DNA from: Neotabrizicola shimadae
GTDB lineage: Bacteria; Pseudomonadota; Alphaproteobacteria; Rhodobacterales; Rhodobacteraceae
Assembly (NCBI RefSeq): GCF_019623905.1
Contig: NZ_CP069370.1
Span: 1,612,001 to 1,676,000, forward strand
DNA: 64,000 bases
Direction: 5' to 3'
Position numbers and translations under genes: made by a program. Positions within the stretch are counted from its first letter, which is position 1, and each line of letters starts with the position of its first letter. Under the pieces are notes generated by a model. That model had not been told where the DNA came from. It made no database searches and worked only from the letters and a program-made list of their open reading frames with translations. Positions 40,819 to 49,980 of this stretch are shown here, in pieces.

Positions 40819-41301
40819 TCAGGGGTCGCAAGGCCAGGCGGCCGTGGCCTGGGGTACGAAGGGCGAGCGCAGGACGGCACCTTCGGTGATGCCGAGCGGC
40901 GCGGCGAGGCCGCCATTGATTTCCAGCACGAAACGCACGGCCTTGCCGCCTTCGATCAGCGTCTCGTCTTCCGGCTTTGCCTTGGCGTGGACGCGGGTGA
41001 CGGTGCCGGTTTCGTCGATGAACACCATGTCCAGTGGGATGAGGGTGTTCTTCATCCAGAAGGTCGCCGGCTGGGGCTTGTCATAGACGAAGAGCATTCC
41101 CGCCGACTTGGCCATGCTGTCGCGGAACATCAGGCCCCGGGCGCGTTCGTCGGGCGTGTCGGCCACTTCCACATGGAATCGGCTGACCGAGCCAGAGGGG
41201 GCGCGCAGTTCCACCTTGTCCGCCGCGCAGGCGTCAGCCAGCGCGGGGGCGGTCGCGAGAAGCGAAAGGATCAGTCCCGCTGACGCGCTGCGGATTCCCA
41301 T
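40819..41301 (-). CDS. DUF192 secreted protein
   Basis: 160 residues with a signal peptide (MGIRSASAGLILSLLATAPALADA) and one DUF192 domain. Family motifs are RFHVEVADTPDERARGLMFRDSM, LFVYDKPQPATFWMKNTLIPLDMVFID and RFVLEINGGLAAPLGI. The function of DUF192 is unknown; it is a small beta-barrel exported to the periplasm. The start codon lies inside the 3' end of the cold-shock gene (31-base overlap), so the two are cotranscribed. Confidence 0.9.
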   Translation of the reverse strand: MGIRSASAGLILSLLATAPALADACAADKVELRAPSGSVSRFHVEVADTPDERARGLMFRDSMAKSAGMLFVYDKPQPATFWMKNTLIPLDMVFIDETGTVTRVHAKAKPEDETLIEGGKAVRFVLEINGGLAAPLGITEGAVLRSPFVPQATAAWPCDP

Positions 41302-41801
41302 GGCACCACCTGAATGGCCATGCGGCCGCGCTTGCCTTCGATGATGCGCAGCGCCACGGCCTCGCCCGACTGAAGGTCGGCAAGACCGGACTGGCGCAGC
41401 ACCTCGATATGGATGAACACGTCCTCGGGACGGGCGAAGACATTGGCGAAGCCGAAGCCCTTGGCCTTGTCGAACCATTTGACCCGCGCGGGTTCGAGGG
41501 GAAGATTGGCCAGCTCTTCGGGATCGGGGGCGATGTGTTCTTCGCCGGGCGGCGCGGCCAGCGGCGGCGGTTCGATCGAGACCACTTCAAAGGCCTGCAC
41601 GCCGCGCGGCGTCATATGCGCCTTCACGACGATGCGGGCGCCATCGGCCACCGAGCTTTGGCCGAAGTTCCGAAGCACATTGGCGTGCAAAAGCACGTCT
41701 CCGGGCATGTCGTCTGCAACGACAAACCCGAAGCCCTTGGCCGGATCGAACCATTTTACCCGGCCATGCAGCACCTGCACGGCCTTCTCTTCTTCCGTCA
41801 T
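41271..41801 (-). CDS. Two-domain cold-shock protein
   Basis: 176 residues containing two CspA-type cold-shock domains. The first (about residues 11-72) has RNP1 KGFGFV and RNP2 DVLLHANV; the second (about 104-168) has KGFGFANV and DVFIHIEV. These bind single-stranded RNA or DNA and act as RNA chaperones. Tandem-domain Csps are common in Alphaproteobacteria. It is followed by, and overlaps, the DUF192 gene. Confidence 0.92.
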   Translation of the reverse strand: MTEEEKAVQVLHGRVKWFDPAKGFGFVVADDMPGDVLLHANVLRNFGQSSVADGARIVVKAHMTPRGVQAFEVVSIEPPPLAAPPGEEHIAPDPEELANLPLEPARVKWFDKAKGFGFANVFARPEDVFIHIEVLRQSGLADLQSGEAVALRIIEGKRGRMAIQVVPWESAARQRD

Positions 41802-41897
41802 CTACGCGCCGATCCCCACAAAGCACGCCTGCGCCATCACATGCCGCGAAGCGTGGGCCGGATTCAAGAGAAATCCTGAACACATGATGGATTACCG

Positions 41898-41912
41898 TTC
41901 GCGAAGCGCGAA
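41898..41912 (-). terminator. Hairpin at the pdxH stop
   Basis: TTCGCG-AAG-CGCGAA, a perfect 6-bp stem two bases beyond the pdxH stop, with an A/T-containing flank. Possibly a terminator between pdxH and the cold-shock gene. Confidence 0.4.
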
Positions 41913-41914
41913 AA

Positions 41915-42532
41915 TCATGGGTTGAGTCTGGTGATTTCCCAAGGTTTTTCAATGCCTTCACGACGCCAGCGGAAACGGTCGTGCAGACGGAAGGCGCCGT
42001 CGGCCCAGAATTCGATCTCGACCGGTTGCAGGCGGAAGCCGCCCCAGAACGGCGGGCGCGGCGGGTTCGGACCCTTGGCGGCGGTGATCTTCGCCACCTC
42101 TGCCATCAGCGCGGCGCGCGACGAAAGGGGCTGCGACTGCTGGCTGGCCCAGGCGCCCAGCCGGCTTTTCAGGCTGCGGCTGGCGTAATACGCATCGGCC
42201 TGCGGCCCCTCCTCGCGCGAGGTGAGGCCACGCACGCGGATCTGGCGGCGCAGCGACTTCCAATGCATCACGAAGGCGGCCTTGCCGGCCTGTTCGATCT
42301 CGGCCGCCTTGGCCGACCCGTAGTTGGTGTAGAACACGAAGGCGCCGCCGCCGGGGCCTTCGACCTCGATCTCCTTCAGCAGCACCATGCGGGCGTTGGG
42401 CAGGCCCGAGGCATCGACCGTGGCCAGAGCGATGGCATTGGGATCGTTCGGCTCGGAGGCTTCTGCCTCGGCCAACCAGTCGCGCGCCAGTTGAAACGGG
42501 TTATCGCCCGCGAAGATACCGCCCCTGTCCAT
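41915..42532 (-). CDS. pdxH: Pyridoxamine 5'-phosphate oxidase
   Basis: A 205-residue FMN enzyme making pyridoxal phosphate from PNP or PMP. Signatures: [53 protein letters not shown], and the C-terminal [24 protein letters not shown] with WEITRLNP. The length is standard. Divergent from fabI across about 110 bases. The product cofactor is used by the several PLP enzymes in this window, but no shared regulation is visible. Confidence 0.95.
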   Translation of the reverse strand: MDRGGIFAGDNPFQLARDWLAEAEASEPNDPNAIALATVDASGLPNARMVLLKEIEVEGPGGGAFVFYTNYGSAKAAEIEQAGKAAFVMHWKSLRRQIRVRGLTSREEGPQADAYYASRSLKSRLGAWASQQSQPLSSRAALMAEVAKITAAKGPNPPRPPFWGGFRLQPVEIEFWADGAFRLHDRFRWRREGIEKPWEITRLNP

Positions 42533-42641
42533 CGGCCAGCCCCTTGATGTTGTGTCAAACCGGCCCGTGCCGCCCTTGATGGAGCCTGCCGGATCGCCTA
42601 CACGTCACTGTCAAAACCGCAAGGTGGGCGAGGGAAGCGGA

Positions 42642-43472
42642 ATGTCAACGGGACTGATGAAGGGGAAGCGCGGGCTTGTCATGGGCCTTGCGAACGACAA
42701 GTCCATCGCCTGGGGCATCGCGAAAGCCTGTGCCGACGCGGGGGCGGAAATGGCGTTTTCGTACCAGGGCGAGGCGCTGAAGAAGCGGGTCGAGCCGCTG
42801 GTCGCCTCGATCGGCATGAGCGAGATCATCGAATGCGACGTCGGCTCGGAAGAGTCGATGGACGCGGTCTTTGCCCGGCTGAAGGAAATCTGGGGGTCGA
42901 TTGACTTTCTGGTTCATGCCATCGGATTTTCCGACAAGAACGAACTGCGCGGCCGCTATGTCGAGACGAGCCGCCAGAATTTCCTGATGTCGATGGACAT
43001 CTCGGTCTATTCCTTCACGGCGGTCTGCCAGCGGGCGGCGGCGATGATGAACCCCGGCGGGTCGCTTCTGACGCTGACCTATTACGGCGCCGAGAAGGTC
43101 ATGCCGCATTACAACGTGATGGGCCTGTGCAAGGCGGCGCTGGAATGTTCGGTGAAATACATCGCCGAGGATCTGGGCAAGGACGGCATCCGCGTGAACG
43201 CGATCAGCGCGGGGCCGATCAAGACTCTGGCCGCCAGCGGCATCGGCGATTTCCGTTACATCATGCGCTGGAACGAGCTGAACTCGCCCCTGCGGCGCAA
43301 CGTCACGCAGGAAGAGGTGGGCAAGGCGGCGCTGTACCTGCTGTCGGATCTGGGCTCGGGCACCACCGGGGAATGCCTGCATGTGGATGCGGGTTATCAT
43401 GTGGTGGGCATGAAGGCGATCGACGCGCCGGACATCGACATCGTGACCGGCAAGAAAGAGGGCGGGCAGTGA
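42642..43472 (+). CDS. fabI: Enoyl-[acyl-carrier-protein] reductase (NADH)
   Basis: 276 residues, the last reductase of fatty acid elongation. Rossmann/SDR features typical of FabI: GLANDKSIAWGIAKA at the N terminus, FLVHAIGFSDKNELRGRY and the catalytic Y-x6-K (YNVMGLCK). The C terminus LSPLRR-like NSPLRRNVTQEEVGKAALYLLSD is also characteristic. The ATG at 42642 is preceded by AGGGAAGCGG. The LysE-type gene downstream starts with a GTG that overlaps the fabI stop. Confidence 0.95.
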   Translation: MSTGLMKGKRGLVMGLANDKSIAWGIAKACADAGAEMAFSYQGEALKKRVEPLVASIGMSEIIECDVGSEESMDAVFARLKEIWGSIDFLVHAIGFSDKNELRGRYVETSRQNFLMSMDISVYSFTAVCQRAAAMMNPGGSLLTLTYYGAEKVMPHYNVMGLCKAALECSVKYIAEDLGKDGIRVNAISAGPIKTLAASGIGDFRYIMRWNELNSPLRRNVTQEEVGKAALYLLSDLGSGTTGECLHVDAGYHVVGMKAIDAPDIDIVTGKKEGGQ

Positions 43473-44083
43473 GCCTTGCCGCCTTTCTGGCGGCCTGGGC
43501 GCTGCATCTGGTGGCGGCGGCCTCGCCGGGGCCGGCGATCCTGATGTCGGCCCGGACCGGGGTGACGGAGGGCTTTCGCACCGGGCTTTTCCTGGCGATG
43601 GGTCTGGGCCTGGGCGCCGTGATCTGGGCGGTGGCGGCGCTGTTCGGCCTTGCGGTTCTGTTCCAGGTGGCGCCGGCGTTGCTGTGGGGGTTCAAGATCG
43701 CAGGCGGTCTGTTCCTTCTGTGGATCGCGCTTTCGATGTGGCGCCATGCTCCGGAGCCTTTGGCCACGCCCACCGAGGGCGATGTGCCGCGCGGGGCGCT
43801 GTCGGCCTTGTGGCTGGGCATTGCCACGCAGCTGGCCAACCCGAAGCCTGCCGTGTTCTTCGGCGCTGTCTTCGTGGGCACGGTGCCGCCGGGGACGAGC
43901 TGGCCCTGGCTGGCGGCGCTGCTGGTGGCGGTGTTCCTGAACGAAGTGGCCTGCAACACGCTGGTGGCGCGGCTCTTTTCGTTCGACGGCCCGCGCCGGG
44001 CCTATGCGCGCATGAAGACCGGGATCGACCGCAGTTTTGGCGGCATCCTTGCGATACTTGGCCTGAAGATCGCCGTTAGCTGA
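43469..44083 (+). CDS. LysE/RhtB family amino acid exporter
   Basis: 204 residues with about six membrane helices. Family signatures are VAAASPGPAILMSARTGVTEGFRTGLFLAMGLGLGA near the N terminus and GIATQLANPKPAVFFGAVF in the middle. Such proteins export amino acids or analogues. The start is a GTG overlapping the fabI TGA (GTGA), so translation is coupled. The cargo is unknown. Confidence 0.88.
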   Translation: MSLAAFLAAWALHLVAAASPGPAILMSARTGVTEGFRTGLFLAMGLGLGAVIWAVAALFGLAVLFQVAPALLWGFKIAGGLFLLWIALSMWRHAPEPLATPTEGDVPRGALSALWLGIATQLANPKPAVFFGAVFVGTVPPGTSWPWLAALLVAVFLNEVACNTLVARLFSFDGPRRAYARMKTGIDRSFGGILAILGLKIAVS

Positions 44084-44095
44084 GAGGTTCTGCCC

Positions 44096-44602
44096 ATGTC
44101 GTCCGACCGCCTGCCACATGAAAAGGGGTTCCATGTCAGCTGGGACCAGATCCACCGGGACAGCCGGGCGCTGGCCTGGCGGCTGGACGGGCGGGGGCCG
44201 GATGGCGGGGCCTGGAAGGCGGTGGTGGGGATCACGCGCGGCGGGCTGGTACCGGCGGCGATCGTGTGCCGCGAGCTGGACATCCGCGTGATCGACACGA
44301 TCAGTGTGAAATCCTACAACCACCAGAGCCAGGTGGAGGCCCGCGTCATCAAGGCGCCGCAGGCCGAGCTGATGGGCGACGGGACGGGCATCCTGATCGT
44401 GGACGACCTGGTGGACAGTGGCAAGACGCTGGAACTGGTGCGGCGGCTGTATCCCAAGGCGCATTTCGCCACGGTCTATGCCAAGCCGCAGGGCAAGCCG
44501 CAGGTCGACACCTATGTGACCGAGGTGAGCCAGGATACCTGGATCTTCTTCCCCTGGGACATGGCGCTGCAATACGTCCAGCCGTTCCGCGGCCGGGACT
44601 GA
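44096..44602 (+). CDS. gpt: Xanthine phosphoribosyltransferase
   Basis: 168 residues matching bacterial XGPRT (Gpt). The PRPP-binding motif is [15 protein letters not shown], with [17 protein letters not shown] at the N terminus and [11 protein letters not shown] around the flexible loop. It salvages xanthine and guanine into nucleotides. It lies 12 bases after the LysE gene, and the DUF2127 gene start overlaps its stop. Confidence 0.93.
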   Translation: MSSDRLPHEKGFHVSWDQIHRDSRALAWRLDGRGPDGGAWKAVVGITRGGLVPAAIVCRELDIRVIDTISVKSYNHQSQVEARVIKAPQAELMGDGTGILIVDDLVDSGKTLELVRRLYPKAHFATVYAKPQGKPQVDTYVTEVSQDTWIFFPWDMALQYVQPFRGRD

Positions 44603-45093
44603 TGGGCTCGCCGCGCCGCGCGCAGGTATTGCACGAGGCGTTCGAGCTGAGCCTGGGCGTTAAGGCGGCCACGGCGGTGGCGGAACTGCTGGCCGGGCTG
44701 GCGCTGTGGGCGGTGCCGCATGGGGAGTTTGCCCTGGCGGCTGGGTGGATTTCTGGCCACGAGCTTTCGGTGCCGACGGCGGACCGGATCGCCGCGGCGC
44801 TGATGCGCGCGGCGGAGGGGTTCTCGATCCAGTCGCAGCAGTTCTTTGCGCTGTATCTGGCGAGCCACGGGCTGGTGAAGCTGGCAGTGGTGGCGGCGCT
44901 GTGGCGCGGCTATCTCTGGGCCTATCCGCTGGCATTGGCGGTGATGGCGCTGTTCATCCTGTATCAGTTGTACCGGCTGAGCCTGGGGATGTCCTGGCCG
45001 CTGGTGGGGCTGACGCTGTTCGACCTGATCGTGGTGGCGCTGATCTGGACCGAGTACCAAGCAAGAGAAGCCACCATCGCCAAGGGAGCCTGA
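44602..45093 (+). CDS. DUF2127 membrane protein
   Basis: 163 residues with about four membrane helices. The N-terminal HEAFELSLGVKAATAVAELLAGLALW and FFALYLASHGLVKLAVVAALWRGYLWAYP fit DUF2127, a family without known function. The ATG at 44602 overlaps the gpt stop (TGATG), and the next gene starts one base after its stop, so gpt, this gene and the aminotransferase form an operon. Confidence 0.82.
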   Translation: MGSPRRAQVLHEAFELSLGVKAATAVAELLAGLALWAVPHGEFALAAGWISGHELSVPTADRIAAALMRAAEGFSIQSQQFFALYLASHGLVKLAVVAALWRGYLWAYPLALAVMALFILYQLYRLSLGMSWPLVGLTLFDLIVVALIWTEYQAREATIAKGA

Positions 45094-45094
45094 C

Positions 45095-46276
45095 ATGCTG
45101 AATCCGTTGAACCCCGCCATGGCCGCGACCTTTCCGCCCCCGGTGATGGAGGCGCGGCGCTGGATCCAGGGGGTGGTGTTTCCGGCGGAGCGGCCCTTGA
45201 TCAACGTGAGCCAGGCCGCGCCGGTGGAGGTGCCGCCCGAGGGGTTGCGGCGGGCGATTGCCGAAGCCGCGCTGAACAATCCCGACGCGCATCTGTACGG
45301 GCCCGTACTGGGCCTGCCGGCGCTGCGCGCCGAGATCGCGGCGCAGTGGTCGGCGAGCTATGGCGGCGAGATCGCGGCGGGCCAGGTGGCGATCACCCAG
45401 GGCTGCAACCAGGCGTTCTGCGCTGTGCTGTCCACCCTGGCGGGTGCAGGGGACGAGGTGATCCTGCCGACGCCCTGGTATTTCAACCACAAGATGTGGT
45501 GCGACATGGCGGGCGTGAGGGCGGTGCCCCTGCCCTGCGGTCCGGGCCTGATCCCCGAGGCCGAGGCGGCGGCGCGGCTGATCGGCCCGCGCACCCGCGC
45601 GCTGATACTGGTGAGCCCGAACAACCCCGGCGGGGCGGAGTATCCGGCGGAGACCCTGGCGGCCTTCCGTGACCTGGCGCGGGAGCGGGGGCTGGCGCTG
45701 ATCGTGGACGAGACCTACCGGGATTTCGACAGCCGCTCAGGCAGGTCGCATGACCTGTTCGCCGATCCGGACTGGGCGGATGTGTTCATCCACCTTTACT
45801 CCTTCTCGAAAGCCTACCGGCTGACCGGGCACCGCGTGGGCGCCATCGTGGCCAGTGCCGAACGGCTGGCCGAGGTGGAAAAGTTTCTCGACACGGTGGC
45901 GATCTGCCCCGGACAGCTGGGGCAGATCGGGGCCTTGTGGGGGATGCAGAACCTGGGCCAGTGGGTTGCAGGCGAGCGGGCCGAGATCCTGTCGCGCCGC
46001 GCCGCACTGGTGGAGGGGTTCGCCAGGCTTCCCGGCTGGCGGCTTCTGGGCTGTGGCGCCTATTTCGCCTATGCCGAGCATCCGTTTTCGGATGCGTCGG
46101 ACGTGGTGGCGAAGCGGCTGGTGCAGGAGGCGGGCGTGCTGATGCTGCCGGGCACGATGTTCCAGCCCGAGGAGGCGCCCGAGGGCAAGCGGCAGATGCG
46201 GATTGCCTTTGCCAATGTGGACCGGGCCGGGATTGCGGCGCTGGTGGCGCGGCTGGCGGCCTTGCCGGTGCGCTGA
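45095..46276 (+). CDS. Class I/II aminotransferase
   Basis: A 393-residue fold-type I PLP enzyme. The PLP lysine is in LYSFSKAYRLTGHRVGAI; LVSPNNPGG and LIVDETYRDF are the other cofactor motifs, and AITQGCNQAFCAVLSTLAGAGDEVILPTPWYFNH is the substrate-domain block. The substrate is not assigned. It is the last gene of the fabI-lysE-gpt-DUF2127 run. A GC-rich repeat follows its stop. Confidence 0.9.
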   Translation: MLNPLNPAMAATFPPPVMEARRWIQGVVFPAERPLINVSQAAPVEVPPEGLRRAIAEAALNNPDAHLYGPVLGLPALRAEIAAQWSASYGGEIAAGQVAITQGCNQAFCAVLSTLAGAGDEVILPTPWYFNHKMWCDMAGVRAVPLPCGPGLIPEAEAAARLIGPRTRALILVSPNNPGGAEYPAETLAAFRDLARERGLALIVDETYRDFDSRSGRSHDLFADPDWADVFIHLYSFSKAYRLTGHRVGAIVASAERLAEVEKFLDTVAICPGQLGQIGALWGMQNLGQWVAGERAEILSRRAALVEGFARLPGWRLLGCGAYFAYAEHPFSDASDVVAKRLVQEAGVLMLPGTMFQPEEAPEGKRQMRIAFANVDRAGIAALVARLAALPVR

Positions 46277-46310
46277 GGCGGCTGGTTCCGGGAGGCTCAT
46301 CTTCCAGAAG

Positions 46311-46364
46311 CCCCCCTCCCCTGCCCCTCCCCCCTCCCCTGCCCCTCCCCACGAGGGGGAGGGA
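46311..46364. repeat. GC-rich palindromic repeat, copy B (with internal duplication)
   Basis: Same core as 26244-26283: CCCTCCCC-ACGAG-GGGGAGGG (8-bp stem, 46343-46363), here with the CCCCTCCCCTG unit tandemly duplicated before it. It lies 34 bases after the aminotransferase stop. Confidence 0.65.
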
Positions 46365-46487
46365 AGGCGCGAGCGACCGTCTTGGGCGCATTCCCCGTCA
46401 GCAAGGCACCAGACCGCGGCACTTGCCCGCCCCGGCAATGCACCTTAGAGAAGCGCAACAGTTCCAGCCAGCCCGAGGCCGATCCCG

Positions 46488-48365
46488 ATGGCAAATCCGC
46501 CGAACGACCCCGATGCGATGAAAAAGAAGGGCGGCAAGGTTTCGCACTTCTTTGTCTACGGGATCCTTGCCCTGTCCTTCGTGGGCCTTGGCGGATATGG
46601 CGTGACGAACTTCTCGTCGAACAACCAGGCCGTCGGGGCGGTTGGCGACCAGGAGATCAGCGCGCAGGATTATTTCAACGCCGTGCGGCAGGAAATGAAC
46701 GCCTTTTCCAGCCAGATCGGCTCGCCCGTGACCTTCGAGATGGCGCAGCAGATCGGGCTGGACCAGCGCGCGCTGCAATCCCTGGTCGGGCGCACGGCGC
46801 TGGATGCAGAGGCGGCGCGGATCGGGCTTTCGGTGGGCGATGCCACCGTAGCGCAGGCGATCATGAAGATCCCTGCCTTCCAGGGGGCCGGCGGCACCTT
46901 TGACCGGGACGCCTACAAGTTCACGCTTCAGCAGAACAACCTGACCGAGCCGGACTTCGAGGCGAGCATCCGCAAGGACGAGGCGCGCACCGTGCTGCAG
47001 GGCGCCATCGTTGGCGGCTTTGCCGCGCCCGAGGCCGCGACGAAGGCCATGGCCGATTGGGTGGGCGAACGGCGCGACATCACCGTGCTGCGCCTGAACG
47101 AGCTGGACCTGGCCGCACCGCCGCCCGAAGCCTCGGACGAGGAGCTGAAGGCGTTCTACGACGCCAACATCGACAAGTTCACCAAGCCCGAGGCCAAGCG
47201 CATCACCTTTGCGGCGCTGTTCCCCGAGACGCTGGCGCCATCGATGCCGGTGGACGATGCGGCGCTGAAGAAGGTCTACGACGAGCGGATCGAAGAGTTC
47301 GACATTCCCGAACGGCGGCTGGTGGAACGTCTGGTCTATCCGACCCAGGCGGATGCCGATGCGGCCAAGGCGAAGCTGGATGCCGGCACGCCCTTCGAGA
47401 CGCTGGTGGCCGAACGGCAGCTGACGCTGGACGACATCGACATGGGCGACGTGACGCGCGAGGATCTGGGCCCGGCGGCGGATGCTGTCTTTGCCATGAC
47501 CGAGCCCGGTGTGATCGGGCCGGTGGAAACCGATCTTGGCCCGGCGCTGATCCGCATGAACGGGATCCTGGCGGCGGAGAACACGCCCTTCGAAGCGGCG
47601 CGCGAGACGCTGGCGGCCGAGCAGCAGACCGATGCGGCGCGCCGTGCGATCGGCGACAAGGTGGAGGCGATCGACGACGAGTTGGCGGGCGGCGTGACGC
47701 TGGAGGATCTGGCCAAGGAACAGGGGATGGACCTGGCGACCATCGACTTCGTTCCGGGCGCGCAGACCGACGAGAAGATCGCGGCCTATCCCGAGTTCCG
47801 CGATGCGGCGGCCAAGCTGGCCGCGGGCGATTTCCCCGAGGCGGTGATGCTGTCGGATGGCGGTCTGTTCGCTGCGCGGCTGGACGAGGTGGTGCCGGCA
47901 GCGCCGATTCCCTTCGATGAGGCGCGCGAGCAGGTCGTGGCGGCCTGGCGTGCCGATGCGATGGCCCGGGCGCTGAAGACGCGCGGCGAGGAGATCGTGG
48001 CGGCGGTGAAGGCCGGGGGCGACATGGGCAGCTTCGGCATCCTGGATGTGACGCGGGGGCTGTCGCGCGAAGGTTCGGTCGAGGCGATGCCGGCCGATTT
48101 CGTGACCACGCTGTTCGGCATGACCGAGGGCGACCTGACCGTGGTGTCGGGGCCGGACTTCGCGGCGGTGGTGCGGCTGGACAAGATCGTGCGGCCCGAC
48201 CCGGAAAGCGCAGACGCTCAGGCTTTGGTGCAGGCCATCGGCGCGCAGTTCGAGCAGGCCATCGCGCAGGATGCCTTGAGCGACTATGTGCGCGCCGTGC
48301 AGACCGAAATGGGGCTGACGCTGAACCAGGCGGTGATTACTGCCGTGAACGGCCAGATCAACTGA
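46488..48365 (+). CDS. PpiD-like peptidyl-prolyl isomerase / periplasmic foldase
   Basis: 625 residues: a short cytoplasmic tail, one membrane helix (about residues 20-42, FFVYGILALSFVGLGGYGVTNF), a SurA_N-like helical domain (about 60-190), then a parvulin-type PPIase region (about 235-350) and a C-terminal helical part. The layout matches PpiD/SurA-type membrane-anchored chaperones that fold exported proteins. The parvulin core is weakly conserved, as in other PpiDs, so isomerase activity is uncertain. trpE starts seven bases downstream. Confidence 0.85.
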   Translation: MANPPNDPDAMKKKGGKVSHFFVYGILALSFVGLGGYGVTNFSSNNQAVGAVGDQEISAQDYFNAVRQEMNAFSSQIGSPVTFEMAQQIGLDQRALQSLVGRTALDAEAARIGLSVGDATVAQAIMKIPAFQGAGGTFDRDAYKFTLQQNNLTEPDFEASIRKDEARTVLQGAIVGGFAAPEAATKAMADWVGERRDITVLRLNELDLAAPPPEASDEELKAFYDANIDKFTKPEAKRITFAALFPETLAPSMPVDDAALKKVYDERIEEFDIPERRLVERLVYPTQADADAAKAKLDAGTPFETLVAERQLTLDDIDMGDVTREDLGPAADAVFAMTEPGVIGPVETDLGPALIRMNGILAAENTPFEAARETLAAEQQTDAARRAIGDKVEAIDDELAGGVTLEDLAKEQGMDLATIDFVPGAQTDEKIAAYPEFRDAAAKLAAGDFPEAVMLSDGGLFAARLDEVVPAAPIPFDEAREQVVAAWRADAMARALKTRGEEIVAAVKAGGDMGSFGILDVTRGLSREGSVEAMPADFVTTLFGMTEGDLTVVSGPDFAAVVRLDKIVRPDPESADAQALVQAIGAQFEQAIAQDALSDYVRAVQTEMGLTLNQAVITAVNGQIN

Positions 48366-48372
48366 GCATCCG

Positions 48373-49884
48373 ATGACGCTTTCGCCGAGTTTCGAAGAGT
48401 TCGAGCGCGCCTGGACCGAGGGCCGCAATCAGGTGGTCTGGGCACGGCTGGCGGCCGACCTGGACACGCCGGTCAGCCTGATGCTGAAGCTGGGTGAGGC
48501 GCGGACCGACACCTTCATGCTTGAATCGGTGACCGGTGGCGAAGTGCGGGGGCGCTATTCGGTGGTGGGCATGAAGCCCGACCTGATCTGGCAGTGCCGT
48601 GGCAGCTCTGCCCGCATCAACCGCGAGGCGCGGTTCGATCCGGCGGCCTTCGTGGCGCAGGAGGCCGCGCCGCTGGACGCCTTGCGCGCGCTGATCGCGG
48701 AAAGCCGGATCGAGTTGCCGGCCGACCTGCCGGCGATTTCGGCGGGGCTGTTCGGCTACCTGGGCTATGACATGATCCGGCTGGTGGAGCATCTGCCGGA
48801 TGTGAACCCCGATCCGCTTGGCCTGCCCGATGCGGTGCTGATGCGGCCCTCGGTCGTGGCGGTGCTGGACGGGGTGAAGGGCGAGGTGACGGTGGTGGCG
48901 CCGGCCTGGGCGGCCTCTGGCCTTTCGGCGCGGGCGGCCTATGCGCAGGCGGCCGAGCGGGTGATGGATGCGCTGCGCGATCTGGACCGCGCGCCGGCCA
49001 CCGCGAGCCGCGACCTGGGCAGCGCGGCGCCAGTGGGCGAGGCGCGGTCGAACTTCACCCACGAGGGGTACAAGGCGGCGGTCGAGAAGGCGAAGGACTA
49101 TATCCGCGCCGGCGACATCTTCCAGGTGGTGCCCTCGCAAAGGTGGGCGCAGGATTTCCCGCTGCCGCCGTTTGCGTTCTATCGCTCGCTGAGACGGACG
49201 AATCCTTCGCCCTTCATGTTCTTCTTCAATTTCGGGGGCTTCCAGGTGGTGGGGGCTTCGCCGGAAATCCTGGTGCGGCTCCGCGATGGCCAGGTGACTG
49301 TGCGCCCCATCGCGGGGACGCGCAAGCGGGGGGTCACGCCGGAAGAGGACAAGGCGCTGGAGCTGGACCTCCTGGCCGACAAGAAGGAGCTGGCCGAGCA
49401 TCTGATGCTGCTGGATCTGGGCCGCAACGACGTGGGGCGGGTGGCGAAGATCGGGACGGTGCGGCCGACCGAGAAGTTCATCATCGAACGCTATTCCCAC
49501 GTCATGCACATCGTGTCGAACGTGGTGGGCGAGATTGCCGAGGGCGAGGATGCGCTGTCGGCCCTGCTGGCAGGGTTGCCGGCGGGCACGGTGTCGGGCG
49601 CGCCCAAGGTGCGGGCGATGGAGATCATCGACGAGCTGGAACCGGAAAAGCGCGGTGTCTATGGCGGGGGCGTGGGCTATTTCGCGGCCAATGGCGAGAT
49701 GGACTTCTGTATCGCGCTGCGCACGGCGGTGATCAAGGACCGGGTGCTTTATACCCAGGCAGGGGGCGGCGTGGTCTATGACAGCGACCCGGAAGCCGAG
49801 TTCCAGGAAACCGTGAACAAGTCCCGCGCGCTGCGCCGGGCGGCCGAGGACACGGCCATGTTCGTGAACCGGGGCAACGGCTGA
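48373..49884 (+). CDS. trpE: Anthranilate synthase component I
   Basis: 503 residues; makes anthranilate from chorismate with ammonia supplied by TrpG. The N-terminal FMLESVTGGEVRGRYSVVG contains the LES-type tryptophan feedback site. The chorismate-binding domain has YIRAGDIFQVVPSQRW, FNFGGFQVVGASPEILVR, PIAGTRKRG and LPAGTVSGAPKVRAMEIIDELE. The gene is separate from trpG and not fused. It follows the PpiD gene by seven bases, so the two may share transcription. No attenuator leader is visible in that short gap. Confidence 0.96.
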   Translation: MTLSPSFEEFERAWTEGRNQVVWARLAADLDTPVSLMLKLGEARTDTFMLESVTGGEVRGRYSVVGMKPDLIWQCRGSSARINREARFDPAAFVAQEAAPLDALRALIAESRIELPADLPAISAGLFGYLGYDMIRLVEHLPDVNPDPLGLPDAVLMRPSVVAVLDGVKGEVTVVAPAWAASGLSARAAYAQAAERVMDALRDLDRAPATASRDLGSAAPVGEARSNFTHEGYKAAVEKAKDYIRAGDIFQVVPSQRWAQDFPLPPFAFYRSLRRTNPSPFMFFFNFGGFQVVGASPEILVRLRDGQVTVRPIAGTRKRGVTPEEDKALELDLLADKKELAEHLMLLDLGRNDVGRVAKIGTVRPTEKFIIERYSHVMHIVSNVVGEIAEGEDALSALLAGLPAGTVSGAPKVRAMEIIDELEPEKRGVYGGGVGYFAANGEMDFCIALRTAVIKDRVLYTQAGGGVVYDSDPEAEFQETVNKSRALRRAAEDTAMFVNRGNG

Positions 49885-49949
49885 GGCGCCAACGCCTCGC
49901 TCCGGGCAGCCGGCGAAACAAGCCAACCCGAGGGCCTTGGATCATCGGG

Positions 49950-49969
49950 GCCCCGGCCTGCGCCGGGGC
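49950..49969. terminator. Hairpin between trpE and the deacetylase-like gene
   Basis: GCCCCGGC-CTGC-GCCGGGGC, the same 20-base hairpin as at 16056-16075. It lies between convergent genes and could terminate both. Confidence 0.55.
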
Positions 49970-49980
49970 GTCTGAGCGCC

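Noticed and set aside
42544-42558. TTGAT-GTTGT-GTCAA between pdxH and fabI as an FNR box
   Set aside because: The spacer is five bases, not four, and it sits against the pdxH start. It may be chance or another operator.
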